Assembly (NCBI GenBank): GCA_031254105.1
Contig: JAIRVB010000044.1
Span: 1 to 64,000 of the forward strand
Origin: Chitinispirillales bacterium
GTDB lineage: Bacteria; Fibrobacterota; Chitinivibrionia; Chitinivibrionales; Chitinispirillaceae
Reading direction: 5' to 3'
DNA: 64,000 nt
Below, piece after piece: positions 9,162 to 18,822 of the stretch. The position numbers were made by a program, and so were the translations under genes. Position 1 is the first letter of the stretch; each line of letters starts with the position of its first letter. The notes below the pieces were generated by a model. It saw only the letters and a program-made list of their open reading frames with translations, did no database searches and was not told the DNA's origin.

Positions 9162-12100
9162 CAGCCGCAATATATCAACTGTTAATGATATTGACCTCTC
9201 CTTACACGGAATTATTGAAGCGCATGCCGGTACAGGCAAGACCTATACAATCGTAAAGCTTGTCCTTGCCATGCTTGAACAAACAAACGATAAAGCAAAC
9301 GACTTTACTCATTTAAGGAAGATTCTTCTTGTAACCTATACCGAAAAAGCTGCCGGTGAGCTCAAAAAACGGATTCAGGATGGAATATCACAAAGGATAA
9401 AAGAACTTCCCGCCGGCGAACCTGACCTGAAAAATCATCTTGAAAACTGCCTTAACAATATGCACGAAGCGCTGATCGGCACAATTCACAGCGTTTGCCT
9501 GCGGCTTCTGCAAACCTGGCCTTTTGAAACAGGAGTGCATTTCAGCACACAAATCGCCGATAATGAAGACTGTGTGGAGCGGCTTCTCCGCGAATCGATG
9601 CGCACCGACTGGCAGGATGAAACTGCGCACATACCGCAGGCGTTAAAAGCGCTTGAGAGCCACGGGATAAAACTTGAGCTGGATCACTTCGGTTTGATCT
9701 GTAAAATAGCGCTTGAGCTTATGAATAATAATGAGACGACAGTTGATATTCAATCTGACGTCAGCGGTTCTATTAAAGAGTTGATTGAGAGTCTGGAGAA
9801 CGCCCGCTCTAAAGTCAACGATGCTGAAAGCAGTTTGGTTGCGCTGCTAAAAAATTACCATAAATTACTTACAGACCTGCACGCATCAGGTAAATTGGAA
9901 GCAAAAAGACAGGAGATCATCAGTAAATTGATTTCCCGTATCTTTACTATGACCGCCACCGGCAGTTTTGATACGGCGATTCTTTCCAACCCTAAAAAAT
10001 GCGGCGGCAATACAATGATTTATACCGATAAGGAGCGTAAAAGTATTTATGAATACGCGTCTGTTATTGATGACGCCGCAGAAGAGATCAGTAACCATCG
10101 GTATATAAGCGCGCTTGAAAAGTTAAAAAAATTACATACGCAGCTCCTGTTCACGCTTATATCCGAATCAGCCAAAATACTTGCCGCCCGCTGCAGCTCT
10201 TACAAACAACAAAACGGGTTTATCTCATATAGCGACATGCTGGGCCTTATATACAAAGCGCTTTACGTCAAAGACAGCGCCATACTCAAAACGCTTAAAG
10301 AGCAGCTGCGTTACGGTATTATAGATGAGTTTCAGGATACAAGCGTACTCCAATGGAAAATTTTTCGAAAAATATTTTTAGATGACAGAGATCAAAAACG
10401 CGCAAATACGCGTATATTTATTGTCGGCGATCCGAAGCAGTCAATATACTCCTTTCAGAACGCTGATATACAAAGCTATATCGCCGCGAAAAAAACTATA
10501 GCAATGGCCGGCGGAGCGCTCTACCGCCTGACCCTCAATTACCGTTCGCTGCCGGAAGTTATCCGCGGATACAACGCTATCCTGAAGCCTGAACGTACTC
10601 CCGAACGCGGCGGCGGAGAGGACTGGTTTCTTTTCGGTAAAGACAATGATGAAGATAATATAGCTTACCCAGCCTCTGAGAGCGCGCAGCCGCCCGCCCG
10701 CGCGGTTTCCCCGCAATATCCGTTGTCACAAAAAGCGATTCAAATAATTTCATTGACTGAAGATGAAAAGAACGGGGGTAAAACCTTAGCCGCAAAGATG
10801 TACGCTGCCATAAAAAAGCTTAAAGGGACAAAGATTTCAATCCCGAAGGGGGAGGATTGGGAAGATTTAACGCTTGATTACAAAGATTTTGCCGTTATTG
10901 TTGAGACTCACGCACTTGCGGCAAACTTTATCGAAGAGTTCAGAACTCATGGTATACCATACGAAAAATATAAGCAGAAAGGCGTTTTCAGCTCAAGTCT
11001 GGCGCGTGATCTCAGAGCTGTGCTTGTAAGCTTACTTAACAGAGACTCACAGGCCTCACACACATCTGCGATGCTTACGCATTTTTTTAATGTTCCTCCT
11101 GCCGCGATAGATCCGCAACATTGCATTACGCCTTGTTCTAATGTCAAATGCAGCGGAAATAACCTATGCGTTGCCCATGCCCTTGAACATTGGGGATATT
11201 TAGCAGATAAGCGGCTCTGGGCGCAGCTTTTTAAAAACATCCTTGAAAGAACGGAAATCCAGCAAAAACTGATTAGGCTTACCGATGGGGAAAGACGATT
11301 ATCTGATTTGCGTCAGGTGACAGATTACTGCATAGAGCGCCTGTATCAAAACAATGCCGGCCTTGAGGAGCTTGTAAACCATCTTGAACGTCTTTACAAA
11401 AATGAGGAACGCGCCGCCGGAGACAAAAACATTTACACGCTGTCTACCGAAAAGTCAAGCGTGAAAATACTTACCATGCACGCTTCAAAAGGGCTTGAAT
11501 TTCCTGTTGTGTTTGTTGTGAGCGGAGATTCAAGAAGCATACCTAAATCGCCGGATATTCTGTTATGGACCGACATAAACAAAAAGAGAAAGCTGACGCC
11601 ATATCTAAGCAATCCAAAAAAGAATCAGGAACTTACAGAAGCGGTACAAAATTATCTTCACGAACAGAGACAGGAGCGCCGCCGGCTGCTCTACGTTGCC
11701 GTTACAAGAGCGCAGGCGATGCTTTTCGCTTGCTTACGGGATGATGATAACGATCTCTCACCTCATCTTAAAGAGCTTCTTAATCAGCAAAATCCCGATA
11801 CCGCTCTCTTTGATGAACTTCAGTCAAGCAGTACAGACGATACTTCAACCGAATTGAAAACAACTGAAACAATATTTGCGATTCCCAAAGAGATCCCTGA
11901 GCTAAACCTGAAACCTTTTATCATCCGCCAAACAAGCTACTCTCAGCTGAGCCGCAATTTAAGCGGTAACCGTGATGTTGACCGAAGTGAAGAGTATTAT
12001 GCTTTTGGGATCACGGCGGAAAACAAAAGTGAGGCTCCGCTATCGCTGCCTGGAGGCAGGTTGACAGGAGACGCTCTGCACCGCGCCATTGAGGAGCTGC

Positions 12101-12750
12101 TGGGGCGGCAGGATTTGCGCAAAACACTTATGGATAAAAAAGCCGTTGAGAATATAACCGGCAAATACCTTAAGCGTAACGGAGTTCTGGATTACGCATC
12201 AACAAAAGAGAACGCCGCCGCTGTCAGTCAAGCGTCACAATACATAAAAAACGCTCTTACCAGTCCGCTTACGCTTCCCGGCAGCGCAGGCGCGGTTATT
12301 ATAGCCGACCTTCCCGAAAGCGATCTTGTGCCTGAAATGGAGTTCCTCCTCTCCTTCGCACCGCATTGGATACGCGGGTTTATGGATCTGGTATTTCGTA
12401 TAAGAAATGACAAACATCCCGCTCACCCATACCGTTATTATATTGTTGATTGGAAAAGCGATTGTCTTAAAAATTTCACTCAAGACGCTATAAATCGATA
12501 TTGTATTGACAACCATTATGATTTTCAGGCAAAGGTTTATTCCCATGCCCTTAACAAATATTTGAAAAGCATTCTTGGAACGCGCTATAATCCTGTTGAA
12601 AACATCGGCGGATCACTGCATCTGTTTTTGAGAGGATTTGATTCCGCGTGCGGCAGCGGCGTTAATGAGAATACCTGGGTGAGATCCGCAAATCCGGCCG
12701 CTGACGAAGATGAATTGCGTTCCCGTTTTTTGAGTTGGATAAATGGATAG
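9154..12750 (+). CDS. recB: Exodeoxyribonuclease V subunit beta (RecB), UvrD-like helicase/nuclease
   Basis: A 1198-residue RecB: a 3'-5' superfamily 1 helicase fused to the single nuclease of RecBCD. I chose the ATG at 9154, overlapping the recC stop, because a GAGG ribosome site precedes it; the longer open frame has no support. Seen: Walker A AHAGTGKT at ~23-30, YGIIDEFQDTS (motif II), VGDPKQSIYSFQ (III), TLNYRS (IV), LTMHASKGLEFPVVFV (V) and RRLLYVAVTRA (VI). The C-terminal nuclease carries GFMDLVFR and YYIVDWKSD, the catalytic Asp and D-x-K triad. Length matches E. coli RecB. Confidence 0.95.
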   Translation: MSNSRNISTVNDIDLSLHGIIEAHAGTGKTYTIVKLVLAMLEQTNDKANDFTHLRKILLVTYTEKAAGELKKRIQDGISQRIKELPAGEPDLKNHLENCLNNMHEALIGTIHSVCLRLLQTWPFETGVHFSTQIADNEDCVERLLRESMRTDWQDETAHIPQALKALESHGIKLELDHFGLICKIALELMNNNETTVDIQSDVSGSIKELIESLENARSKVNDAESSLVALLKNYHKLLTDLHASGKLEAKRQEIISKLISRIFTMTATGSFDTAILSNPKKCGGNTMIYTDKERKSIYEYASVIDDAAEEISNHRYISALEKLKKLHTQLLFTLISESAKILAARCSSYKQQNGFISYSDMLGLIYKALYVKDSAILKTLKEQLRYGIIDEFQDTSVLQWKIFRKIFLDDRDQKRANTRIFIVGDPKQSIYSFQNADIQSYIAAKKTIAMAGGALYRLTLNYRSLPEVIRGYNAILKPERTPERGGGEDWFLFGKDNDEDNIAYPASESAQPPARAVSPQYPLSQKAIQIISLTEDEKNGGKTLAAKMYAAIKKLKGTKISIPKGEDWEDLTLDYKDFAVIVETHALAANFIEEFRTHGIPYEKYKQKGVFSSSLARDLRAVLVSLLNRDSQASHTSAMLTHFFNVPPAAIDPQHCITPCSNVKCSGNNLCVAHALEHWGYLADKRLWAQLFKNILERTEIQQKLIRLTDGERRLSDLRQVTDYCIERLYQNNAGLEELVNHLERLYKNEERAAGDKNIYTLSTEKSSVKILTMHASKGLEFPVVFVVSGDSRSIPKSPDILLWTDINKKRKLTPYLSNPKKNQELTEAVQNYLHEQRQERRRLLYVAVTRAQAMLFACLRDDDNDLSPHLKELLNQQNPDTALFDELQSSSTDDTSTELKTTETIFAIPKEIPELNLKPFIIRQTSYSQLSRNLSGNRDVDRSEEYYAFGITAENKSEAPLSLPGGRLTGDALHRAIEELLGRQDLRKTLMDKKAVENITGKYLKRNGVLDYASTKENAAAVSQASQYIKNALTSPLTLPGSAGAVIIADLPESDLVPEMEFLLSFAPHWIRGFMDLVFRIRNDKHPAHPYRYYIVDWKSDCLKNFTQDAINRYCIDNHYDFQAKVYSHALNKYLKSILGTRYNPVENIGGSLHLFLRGFDSACGSGVNENTWVRSANPAADEDELRSRFLSWING

Positions 12751-12764
12751 AGGTGTTGTCTTAC

Positions 12765-14864
12765 ATGCAAAAACATGACAAAAAGCAAATCGAAATAATC
12801 GAAGATTACCTTTTCGCCGCAGGACAGATAACGCTCCTTGGCAAAAGACAGGCACGTATGCTTAGCGGTCTTGTGGCCGATAAAACCTGTTCTCATGAGG
12901 CTCAAGTTATTTTACTATTGAACTTAACCGCGCTTAAACGCGGCGCTCCGCGCGCAACTCCTGAGTTCCTGCTCGAACCATTTTCACCTGATTTTTTACA
13001 ACTGCGTATTGAAAAATTTTCGAGTAATGAAAAGGATGAAAAATCGAACTGGATAAATATCACAAATAATCAGGAACTTTATCAAAACATAAAAAATATT
13101 CTGGAACAAGCGTTGATAAATCCTGAAAAGTATTCTCCCATAGCGGGATCACCGCCCAAAACGCCGCTGTCAGCAGACAGCTATCCTTTGCTTGTGATAG
13201 ACTCCGAATCGCGTTTCTTTGGTTTTTCACGCCACTGGTTTGCGGCAGTTAATGTTGAAAACGCTTTTCGGGAGCAGCTTCTTAGTCAAGCGCCTTTCAA
13301 GCCCTGTGATAAAACAGCGCGGGCTGCGCTGCATCATGTTTTTCAACACAACGCGGACTTTTCCAATAACACGAAATTCCACTACAGGCAAGCTGCGGCA
13401 GCCGCTCTCGCGCTGAGAACCAAGCTCCTAATTTTATCAGGCGGCCCCGGTACCGGAAAAACCAAAACTATTTTACAAATACTGCGCGTCCTGCTTCACG
13501 CAATACCGGAACTTGACCCTGAAGAGATAATTCTATGCGCGCCGACAGGACGCGCCAAAGCGCGGCTTGAAGAAAGTATCAATGACAGTATTGACAAACA
13601 GATAAGTATTGATCCTGAATTCGCAAAAAGCAAAGAAGCGCGTTTAAGAGAAAGACGCTGCAAAACTCTCCACAACCTCCTTGGCATACGGCCTGACGGG
13701 AGTTCACAATTCAATAACACTTCACCCCTTCCTTACCAGGTTATTGTGGCTGATGAAGCGAGCATGATTGACATATATAATTTTTGGGCGCTTATAAACA
13801 GTGTTTCAAAAACATGCAGGATAATATTGGTTGGAGACATGCACCAACTGCCCTCTGTCGAAGCCGGAGCGGTATTAGGAGACCTTACAAGGCAATTCTC
13901 ATTCTACTCTTCCAATCCAACTCTTGGTACGGAATGCGGAGAGTGGGTTGGAAAAATGCTTGACGGCATTACGCTTGACCCGAACATTGACGAAAACGGT
14001 GAAAACTCATCTCTTATCATACCGCAAACTAACAAAAGCGCGCTTACAGACCATGTTATCATTCTATCGAAAGTTTACCGTTCAAGTGATGATATCGTAA
14101 ATTTGAGCAGCCTTATTAACAACGGCGACCACATTCAAAGCCTGCGGTATTTAGAGAACCGCTCTTCACAAACCGTATCTATTGATTCGCGGGATGGATT
14201 GGATTCTGTCAGAAAATGGCTGCTGGACTGGCTGAATGATGATTATATCAACACATTGAAAAGCTTAAGAAAAATTGCGGAAGACAGTCTGAACAATACG
14301 GAACATCCCGAACATAAAAACCACATGGCGCTTATGGATAAAGCGTTCACCGCACTTGATTTCTCACGAATCCTTACTCTGTCACATTCAGGTCAGCGGG
14401 GGCGCAACGCTATAAACAACCTGGCCGAAGAGCTCATCCGGCCGCAGCTTGAAGAGAGCGGCAAGACAAAATCGGATAAAAAATTTCACGGCCAACCGGT
14501 AATTGTAACCAGAAACCGGTATGATCTTGGACTTTACAATGGTGATTTGGGGCTGATCGTACGGAATTCAGACGGTGAACTAAAAGCGGTATTCAGGCAA
14601 AAAAAACAGTATTATTCCCACAAAGTCAGTCACATACCTGATTTGGAATCCGCGTTTGCCATGACCATACACAAAGCGCAAGGCTCGGAGTTTGATGAAG
14701 TGCTGCTTATTCTGCCCCTGTACCGAAGCGCGCTTCTTAACCGCCAAATTATTTACACCGGAGTTACCCGCGCAAAAAAACGCGTGAAAGTGCTCGGTTC
14801 ACCGGAGATTTTAAACGCGGCGATAAATACCAGACTTGAGCGGCCAGGAGGAATTGAGCTGTAA
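12765..14864 (+). CDS. recD: Exodeoxyribonuclease V subunit alpha (RecD), 5'-3' helicase
   Basis: About 699 residues from the ATG at 12765, chosen because an AGAGG site lies ~11 bp upstream at the recB stop; TTG/GTG starts further upstream remain possible. Motifs: Walker A SGGPGTGKTKT (~residue 226), VADEASMID (Walker B), GDMHQLPSVEAGAVLGDL, LSKVYRSS, then AMTIHKAQGSEFDEV and YTGVTRAKKRV at the C-terminus. This is the fast 5'-3' motor of RecBCD. It is longer than E. coli RecD (~608 residues) because of inserts between the helicase motifs. It completes the recCBD set. Confidence 0.94.
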   Translation: MQKHDKKQIEIIEDYLFAAGQITLLGKRQARMLSGLVADKTCSHEAQVILLLNLTALKRGAPRATPEFLLEPFSPDFLQLRIEKFSSNEKDEKSNWINITNNQELYQNIKNILEQALINPEKYSPIAGSPPKTPLSADSYPLLVIDSESRFFGFSRHWFAAVNVENAFREQLLSQAPFKPCDKTARAALHHVFQHNADFSNNTKFHYRQAAAAALALRTKLLILSGGPGTGKTKTILQILRVLLHAIPELDPEEIILCAPTGRAKARLEESINDSIDKQISIDPEFAKSKEARLRERRCKTLHNLLGIRPDGSSQFNNTSPLPYQVIVADEASMIDIYNFWALINSVSKTCRIILVGDMHQLPSVEAGAVLGDLTRQFSFYSSNPTLGTECGEWVGKMLDGITLDPNIDENGENSSLIIPQTNKSALTDHVIILSKVYRSSDDIVNLSSLINNGDHIQSLRYLENRSSQTVSIDSRDGLDSVRKWLLDWLNDDYINTLKSLRKIAEDSLNNTEHPEHKNHMALMDKAFTALDFSRILTLSHSGQRGRNAINNLAEELIRPQLEESGKTKSDKKFHGQPVIVTRNRYDLGLYNGDLGLIVRNSDGELKAVFRQKKQYYSHKVSHIPDLESAFAMTIHKAQGSEFDEVLLILPLYRSALLNRQIIYTGVTRAKKRVKVLGSPEILNAAINTRLERPGGIEL

Positions 14865-14925
14865 AGATCGGTTGTTTGAGGCGCAAAGTCACCATCTTTT
14901 CCTCACCTTTATATATTTTCCGTTA

Positions 14926-16083
14926 ATGAAAGATCTGATAATTATCGGAGCTGGAGCAGCCGGATTATCCGCCGCTCGGGCAGCTTTGGCATCAAACAGC
15001 AGCGTTTTGATTTTGGACATGTACGCGGATCCGCTAAGAAAAGTTACAGCCTCCGGCGGCGGACGCTGCAATTTTACAAATTCTGACGCTACCGCAAAAA
15101 GATATTTTGGCGGAAATCCAGCCTTCGCAATATCCGTTTTATCCCGTATCAAACCAACCGGCATTTTGGAGTGGGCAGCCATCAATGGCATAAGAACAGA
15201 AGAGAAAGCTCCCGGACAATTTTTTTGCGCTAATGGGGCAAAAGCAATGACATCTGCTTTATTGAAAGGCGCAAAAGGGGCTTCGATAATTCAAAATTGC
15301 GAAGCTACGGATATTGAAAAAAATGACGGCGGCTTTTTAGTCCGCTCTAAAAAAGGAGATTTTCACGGCAAGCGCGTTATTATAGCAAGCGGCGGCATAT
15401 CATTCCCAAGCCTTGGCGTTTCCGATATCGGACTTAAAATCGCGAAAAAATTCGGACACGCGATTCAGCCGCCTGTACCTGGCTTAGTCGCGCTTAAAAC
15501 CGATATTTTCCCAAAAGATCTGGCGGGAGCATCCTTGCCTGTTCAGATAAGAATCGGCAAAATAAAGATAGAAGATCCTTTACTGTTCACACACTTTGGC
15601 ATTGGAGGGCCAGCCTGTTACCGTGCGTCAATGTATGATCTCGAACAGGGTTTTCATATAGATTTTCTGCCGGGCAGGTCTGCTTTGGAGTTATTGTTAC
15701 GCGCGAAAAAAACAGAGGGGCAAAAGCTGCCACTAACCGTACTTTGCGCGCATCTGCCCGCAAAATTCGCCAGATGGATCTCTTGGGGGTATGATAAGAA
15801 ACTGATTGATTGTAAAGATTCCACGCTTGCGGAGCTGGCAGAGCGTATCAACAAATTTATTATATGCAGCGGCGCGCTCTCCTATCGCGGATTTCAAAGC
15901 GCGGAGGTGATGGCCGGTGGAATTTCCACGGATAAAATTTCGTCAAAGACTTTGGAATCCAAGCTTTGCCCGGGTTTGTATTTTGCGGGCGAAGTTTTAG
16001 ATATTACCGGTGATCTGGGAGGGTTTAACCTGCACTTTGCATTTGCAAGCGGTATAGTCGCGGGCGGGAGTTGCGTTAGATAA
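14926..16083 (+). CDS. HI0933/YhiN-type NAD(P)/FAD-dependent oxidoreductase
   Basis: A 385-residue flavoprotein of the HI0933 family (aminoacetone oxidase-like, BaiN-related). The ATG at 14926 gives MKDLIIIGAGAAGLSAARAA, a canonical dinucleotide-binding GxGxxG start; the longer upstream frame is non-homologous. Further signatures are TASGGGRCNFTN (~residue 43), a central beta domain, THFGIGGPACYRAS, and the C-terminal GLYFAGEVLDITGDLGGFNLHFAFASG that closes the FAD site. The physiological substrate is unknown for most members. It follows recD by 61 bp on the same strand and may end that transcript. Confidence 0.85.
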   Translation: MKDLIIIGAGAAGLSAARAALASNSSVLILDMYADPLRKVTASGGGRCNFTNSDATAKRYFGGNPAFAISVLSRIKPTGILEWAAINGIRTEEKAPGQFFCANGAKAMTSALLKGAKGASIIQNCEATDIEKNDGGFLVRSKKGDFHGKRVIIASGGISFPSLGVSDIGLKIAKKFGHAIQPPVPGLVALKTDIFPKDLAGASLPVQIRIGKIKIEDPLLFTHFGIGGPACYRASMYDLEQGFHIDFLPGRSALELLLRAKKTEGQKLPLTVLCAHLPAKFARWISWGYDKKLIDCKDSTLAELAERINKFIICSGALSYRGFQSAEVMAGGISTDKISSKTLESKLCPGLYFAGEVLDITGDLGGFNLHFAFASGIVAGGSCVR

Positions 16084-16441
16084 CGCAAAATAATGAATTC
16101 CCCCGAAACGTAGCTTGGGGGTATCAAAGTCAAAACAAACTTAACTGAATAGATTCTTTATGCAAACACGTATACTCCTGCTCAATACCTGGTTGAATCT
16201 GCCCCCGTTTTGCAGACAATAAGTTAAGCCATATTATCCCCTCCCCGTGGTTAAAGAAGGAGCAGGATACATCGGCACTTTGTTTATCGCGGGGCAACCA
16301 AATCTGCCGCCCGCTTAATAATCGCTGTCATAAAGCAAATGTCTGTTTTTAGAAGCGTCCTTAATTTAATCTGCAATTTAGCCCAACCCTATACGTATTC
16401 AGCAATCCCGGTATTTTCAGTAAGGTCAGAAAGGCAGCTGC
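16084..16441. other. Intergenic region, no gene seen
   Basis: 358 bp without a supported reading frame. A short inverted repeat (ccccc ... ggggg, about 16101-16122) just after the flavoprotein gene could end transcription, but it lacks a U-run. The promoter for the DUF3108 gene presumably lies at the distal end. Confidence 0.4.
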
Positions 16442-17419
16442 ATGAGAAAACTCTTCACTTCCGCACACGTTTATTTAAAGGTTCTAACAATAATTATGAC
16501 GTTCTCCTTCCTGTTCAACCTTGCTGCCAAGGAGGATAATTTCAGATGGCAGGATGCGGCCGGCGAAGTAGACGGTTTTCCATTTTCAAAAGCTTTCATT
16601 GATTCTATAAAGAATGAACATCTGAGCGCCAAAACAGCGCGTTCTTCTCACTATATAGAAAAAGAACTGCTCTCGCAGAGCGAAACATTAATTTATGAAG
16701 TACAGTGGGGGCCTATCAAAGCGGGATACCTGATACTGAGCGCCTCGCCGCGATCCCCAAACGGACAAATCCGGCTGGGAGCCAAGCTTCTGTCAAACAA
16801 CTATGTAAGTTCTATTTTTAAAATACGCGATTATATAATTTCCTGGGTAGACGCAAAAGAACTCTACCCGCTGTTTTTTGAGCAGCATACCCGTGAAGGC
16901 AAATACAAAAAGGATGAATATGTCATTTATGATACCATGGGAGAAAGAATTATTGCAGGCGGCAAAAAAAGTCTTAAGGAAATTAAGGCCCCGCCCTTTA
17001 CTCATGACTTTATATCCGCTTTGTACTACACCCGTTCAATGGAACTAAAACCGGGGGACACATTTACTATCAACACGTTTGTAGACTATAAAATCTATCC
17101 GATAAAGCTCAAAGTCAAAAGTAAAGAAACAGTTAAAGTAAACGCCGGAAAATTTAAGTGTGTGCTTATAGAACCAAAATTAGTAGGAGACGGCGACAGG
17201 CTTAATAAACATGACAAGCTGGAAATATGGATATCTGACGACGAACACAGAGTACCGGTTATGGCAAAATCTAAAGTCAAGGTAGGATCAGTAACTGCAA
17301 AATTAGTGCGTATAAGCAGACATAAGACTTTAGTTGAAGATGAAGATTATCAGCGGCCGCAAGAATCACACCAAAATGACGCTAACTATCTTCAAGAACA
17401 TGTAAATGATTTACTGTAA
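16442..17419 (+). CDS. DUF3108 domain-containing exported protein
   Basis: 325 residues with a hydrophobic N-terminal segment (residues ~14-28, KVLTIIMTFSFLFNLAA), likely a signal peptide. The DUF3108 domain follows (residues ~75-300), recognised by ETLIYEVQWGPIKAGYLIL and the later NAGKFKCVLIEPKL, KLEIWISDDEHRVPV segments. Family members are predicted envelope beta-sheet proteins of unknown biochemical function, often near cell-wall genes. An AAGG ribosome site precedes the ATG. Monocistronic: the next gene is convergent. Confidence 0.8.
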   Translation: MRKLFTSAHVYLKVLTIIMTFSFLFNLAAKEDNFRWQDAAGEVDGFPFSKAFIDSIKNEHLSAKTARSSHYIEKELLSQSETLIYEVQWGPIKAGYLILSASPRSPNGQIRLGAKLLSNNYVSSIFKIRDYIISWVDAKELYPLFFEQHTREGKYKKDEYVIYDTMGERIIAGGKKSLKEIKAPPFTHDFISALYYTRSMELKPGDTFTINTFVDYKIYPIKLKVKSKETVKVNAGKFKCVLIEPKLVGDGDRLNKHDKLEIWISDDEHRVPVMAKSKVKVGSVTAKLVRISRHKTLVEDEDYQRPQESHQNDANYLQEHVNDLL

Positions 17420-17457
17420 TTTTGCTGATCAATTCAGAGTAAAAAATTCAGGAGGTC

Positions 17458-17775
17458 TCACCAGGAAAGATTTACCTTGATCCATTCCAGATATTGCGCG
17501 TTTCCATGCGTTACAGGCAAGGCCACGATACATGGGCAGCTGTACGTATGAAGCTGATTTACACGCTCTGAAAGCGCGTCAAATTTTTCTGATGAGGTTT
17601 TGGCAATTAAAACCGCTTCGTTGTCGGCTGCTATCTCTCCCTCCCACCAGTATATTGATGTTACAGAATCAAGAATATTTACACAAGCGCACAACCGCTC
17701 CCGCACCAGAGTTTTTCCGATGAACAGAGCCTGCTCTTTGTCTTTTGCGGTTATGTATACGAAAATAGGATCCAT
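17458..17775 (-). CDS. cutA: Divalent-cation tolerance protein CutA
   Basis: 105 residues, the usual CutA1 length. Recognised by FVYITAKDKEQALFIGKTLV at the N-terminus, ERLCACVNI, SIYWWEGEI and the conserved VNQLHTYSCPCIVALPV segment. CutA1 forms very stable cytoplasmic trimers resembling PII proteins and has been linked to copper and other divalent-cation tolerance; the mechanism is unsettled. A GAGAGG site precedes the ATG. Convergent with the DUF3108 gene, with a ~38-bp gap. Confidence 0.93.
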   Translation of the reverse strand: MDPIFVYITAKDKEQALFIGKTLVRERLCACVNILDSVTSIYWWEGEIAADNEAVLIAKTSSEKFDALSERVNQLHTYSCPCIVALPVTHGNAQYLEWIKVNLSW

Positions 17776-17975
17776 TACACATTCCTCTCAGGGTTTAATA
17801 CGCAATCAAATTTATATTGTTAAAATGAAATATTATAGCGATGTGATTACGTATTGACATGTTTACAGATTCGGAAACTGCTCAAAATATCATTTCTTGC
17901 GAATATTTAACGCCGAAAACATGTCAATGTCATGTTAAGCTGCTATAAATTATAAAATATGATATGGCTTTGGCC

Positions 17976-18716
17976 TCAGTCTACATACGGCCCATTGTGA
18001 TAAATCGCTTCCCCGTGCGGCTTGCCTGCCAGAAATACAAAACCTGAAGCTTCAAGCGCGGTAACGCGAGGTTTTTTGTGTTGCTGTCCCAAAAAAATTA
18101 CATGCCCCTGCCCAAGCCGCTGCCCCGATATCTCAATTTTGCCGTTGTAAACGTAAATCAAACTATTCCATTCACTGAACAGCGGCAACTCATAAGTCAC
18201 TTGAGATTCAAGACGCAGATCAAGATATGAGGAAGAAGTCAGTACTTTTACGGGAGAATTTTTGCCGATAATGGTTCGAACTCTGCCTCCGTCAAAACTC
18301 TCCTGCGGAATCTTTTCTGAGCTGACTCGCTGATATGACGGCTCAATATGCTTAAGGCGGCGGGGCAGATTAATCCATAGCTGAAGACCGCGGCAGATAT
18401 GGCCGCCTAAACCCGGCATCTCGGAGTGTACAATCCCCTTGCCTGCTGTAAACCTCTGCACTCCTCCTGCCCCTACCTCACTGTCGTTACCCAAAATATC
18501 TTTATGCCGGAATGTTCCGCTGAGCATATAGGTTAGAGCTTCAAACCCCCTGTGAGGGTGCTCCGGAAACCCTGTGCTTTGGGAGACAAAAAACTCATCG
18601 AAAAGCACAAAAGGATCGTAGCTCATGAGCAGAGCTGTCGGAAAAGCTCTCCTCACCCTTGTACCAACACCCTCTGTCATCTCAAAGGCGGCAATAATAG
18701 TTTGATTTTGATCCAT
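17976..18716 (-). CDS. Pirin family protein
   Basis: 246 residues of bicupin fold. Signatures: VRRAFPT near the N-terminus, DPFVLFDEF, FPEHPHRGFEALTYML (metal-binding histidines), HKDILGNDSEVGAGGVQRFTAGKGIVHSEMP with the further His/Glu ligands, then GLQLWINLPRRLKHIEPSYQ. Pirins bind a single Fe or other metal ion; some have quercetinase activity, and in bacteria the role is often unknown. The protein is a little shorter than the usual ~280-290 residues but retains both cupin halves. Possibly expressed with the adjacent NmrA-like gene, as both are redox/stress associated. Confidence 0.9.
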   Translation of the reverse strand: MDQNQTIIAAFEMTEGVGTRVRRAFPTALLMSYDPFVLFDEFFVSQSTGFPEHPHRGFEALTYMLSGTFRHKDILGNDSEVGAGGVQRFTAGKGIVHSEMPGLGGHICRGLQLWINLPRRLKHIEPSYQRVSSEKIPQESFDGGRVRTIIGKNSPVKVLTSSSYLDLRLESQVTYELPLFSEWNSLIYVYNGKIEISGQRLGQGHVIFLGQQHKKPRVTALEASGFVFLAGKPHGEAIYHNGPYVD

Positions 18717-18822
18717 AAATAAAACTCACATGTTTAACCCGCATATTTAACGGAACGGTCATTGACAGTTCCTTACAAGGCAGAAATTATTCTTGATTTT
18801 CAATTTTCTAACCACTGCCATC

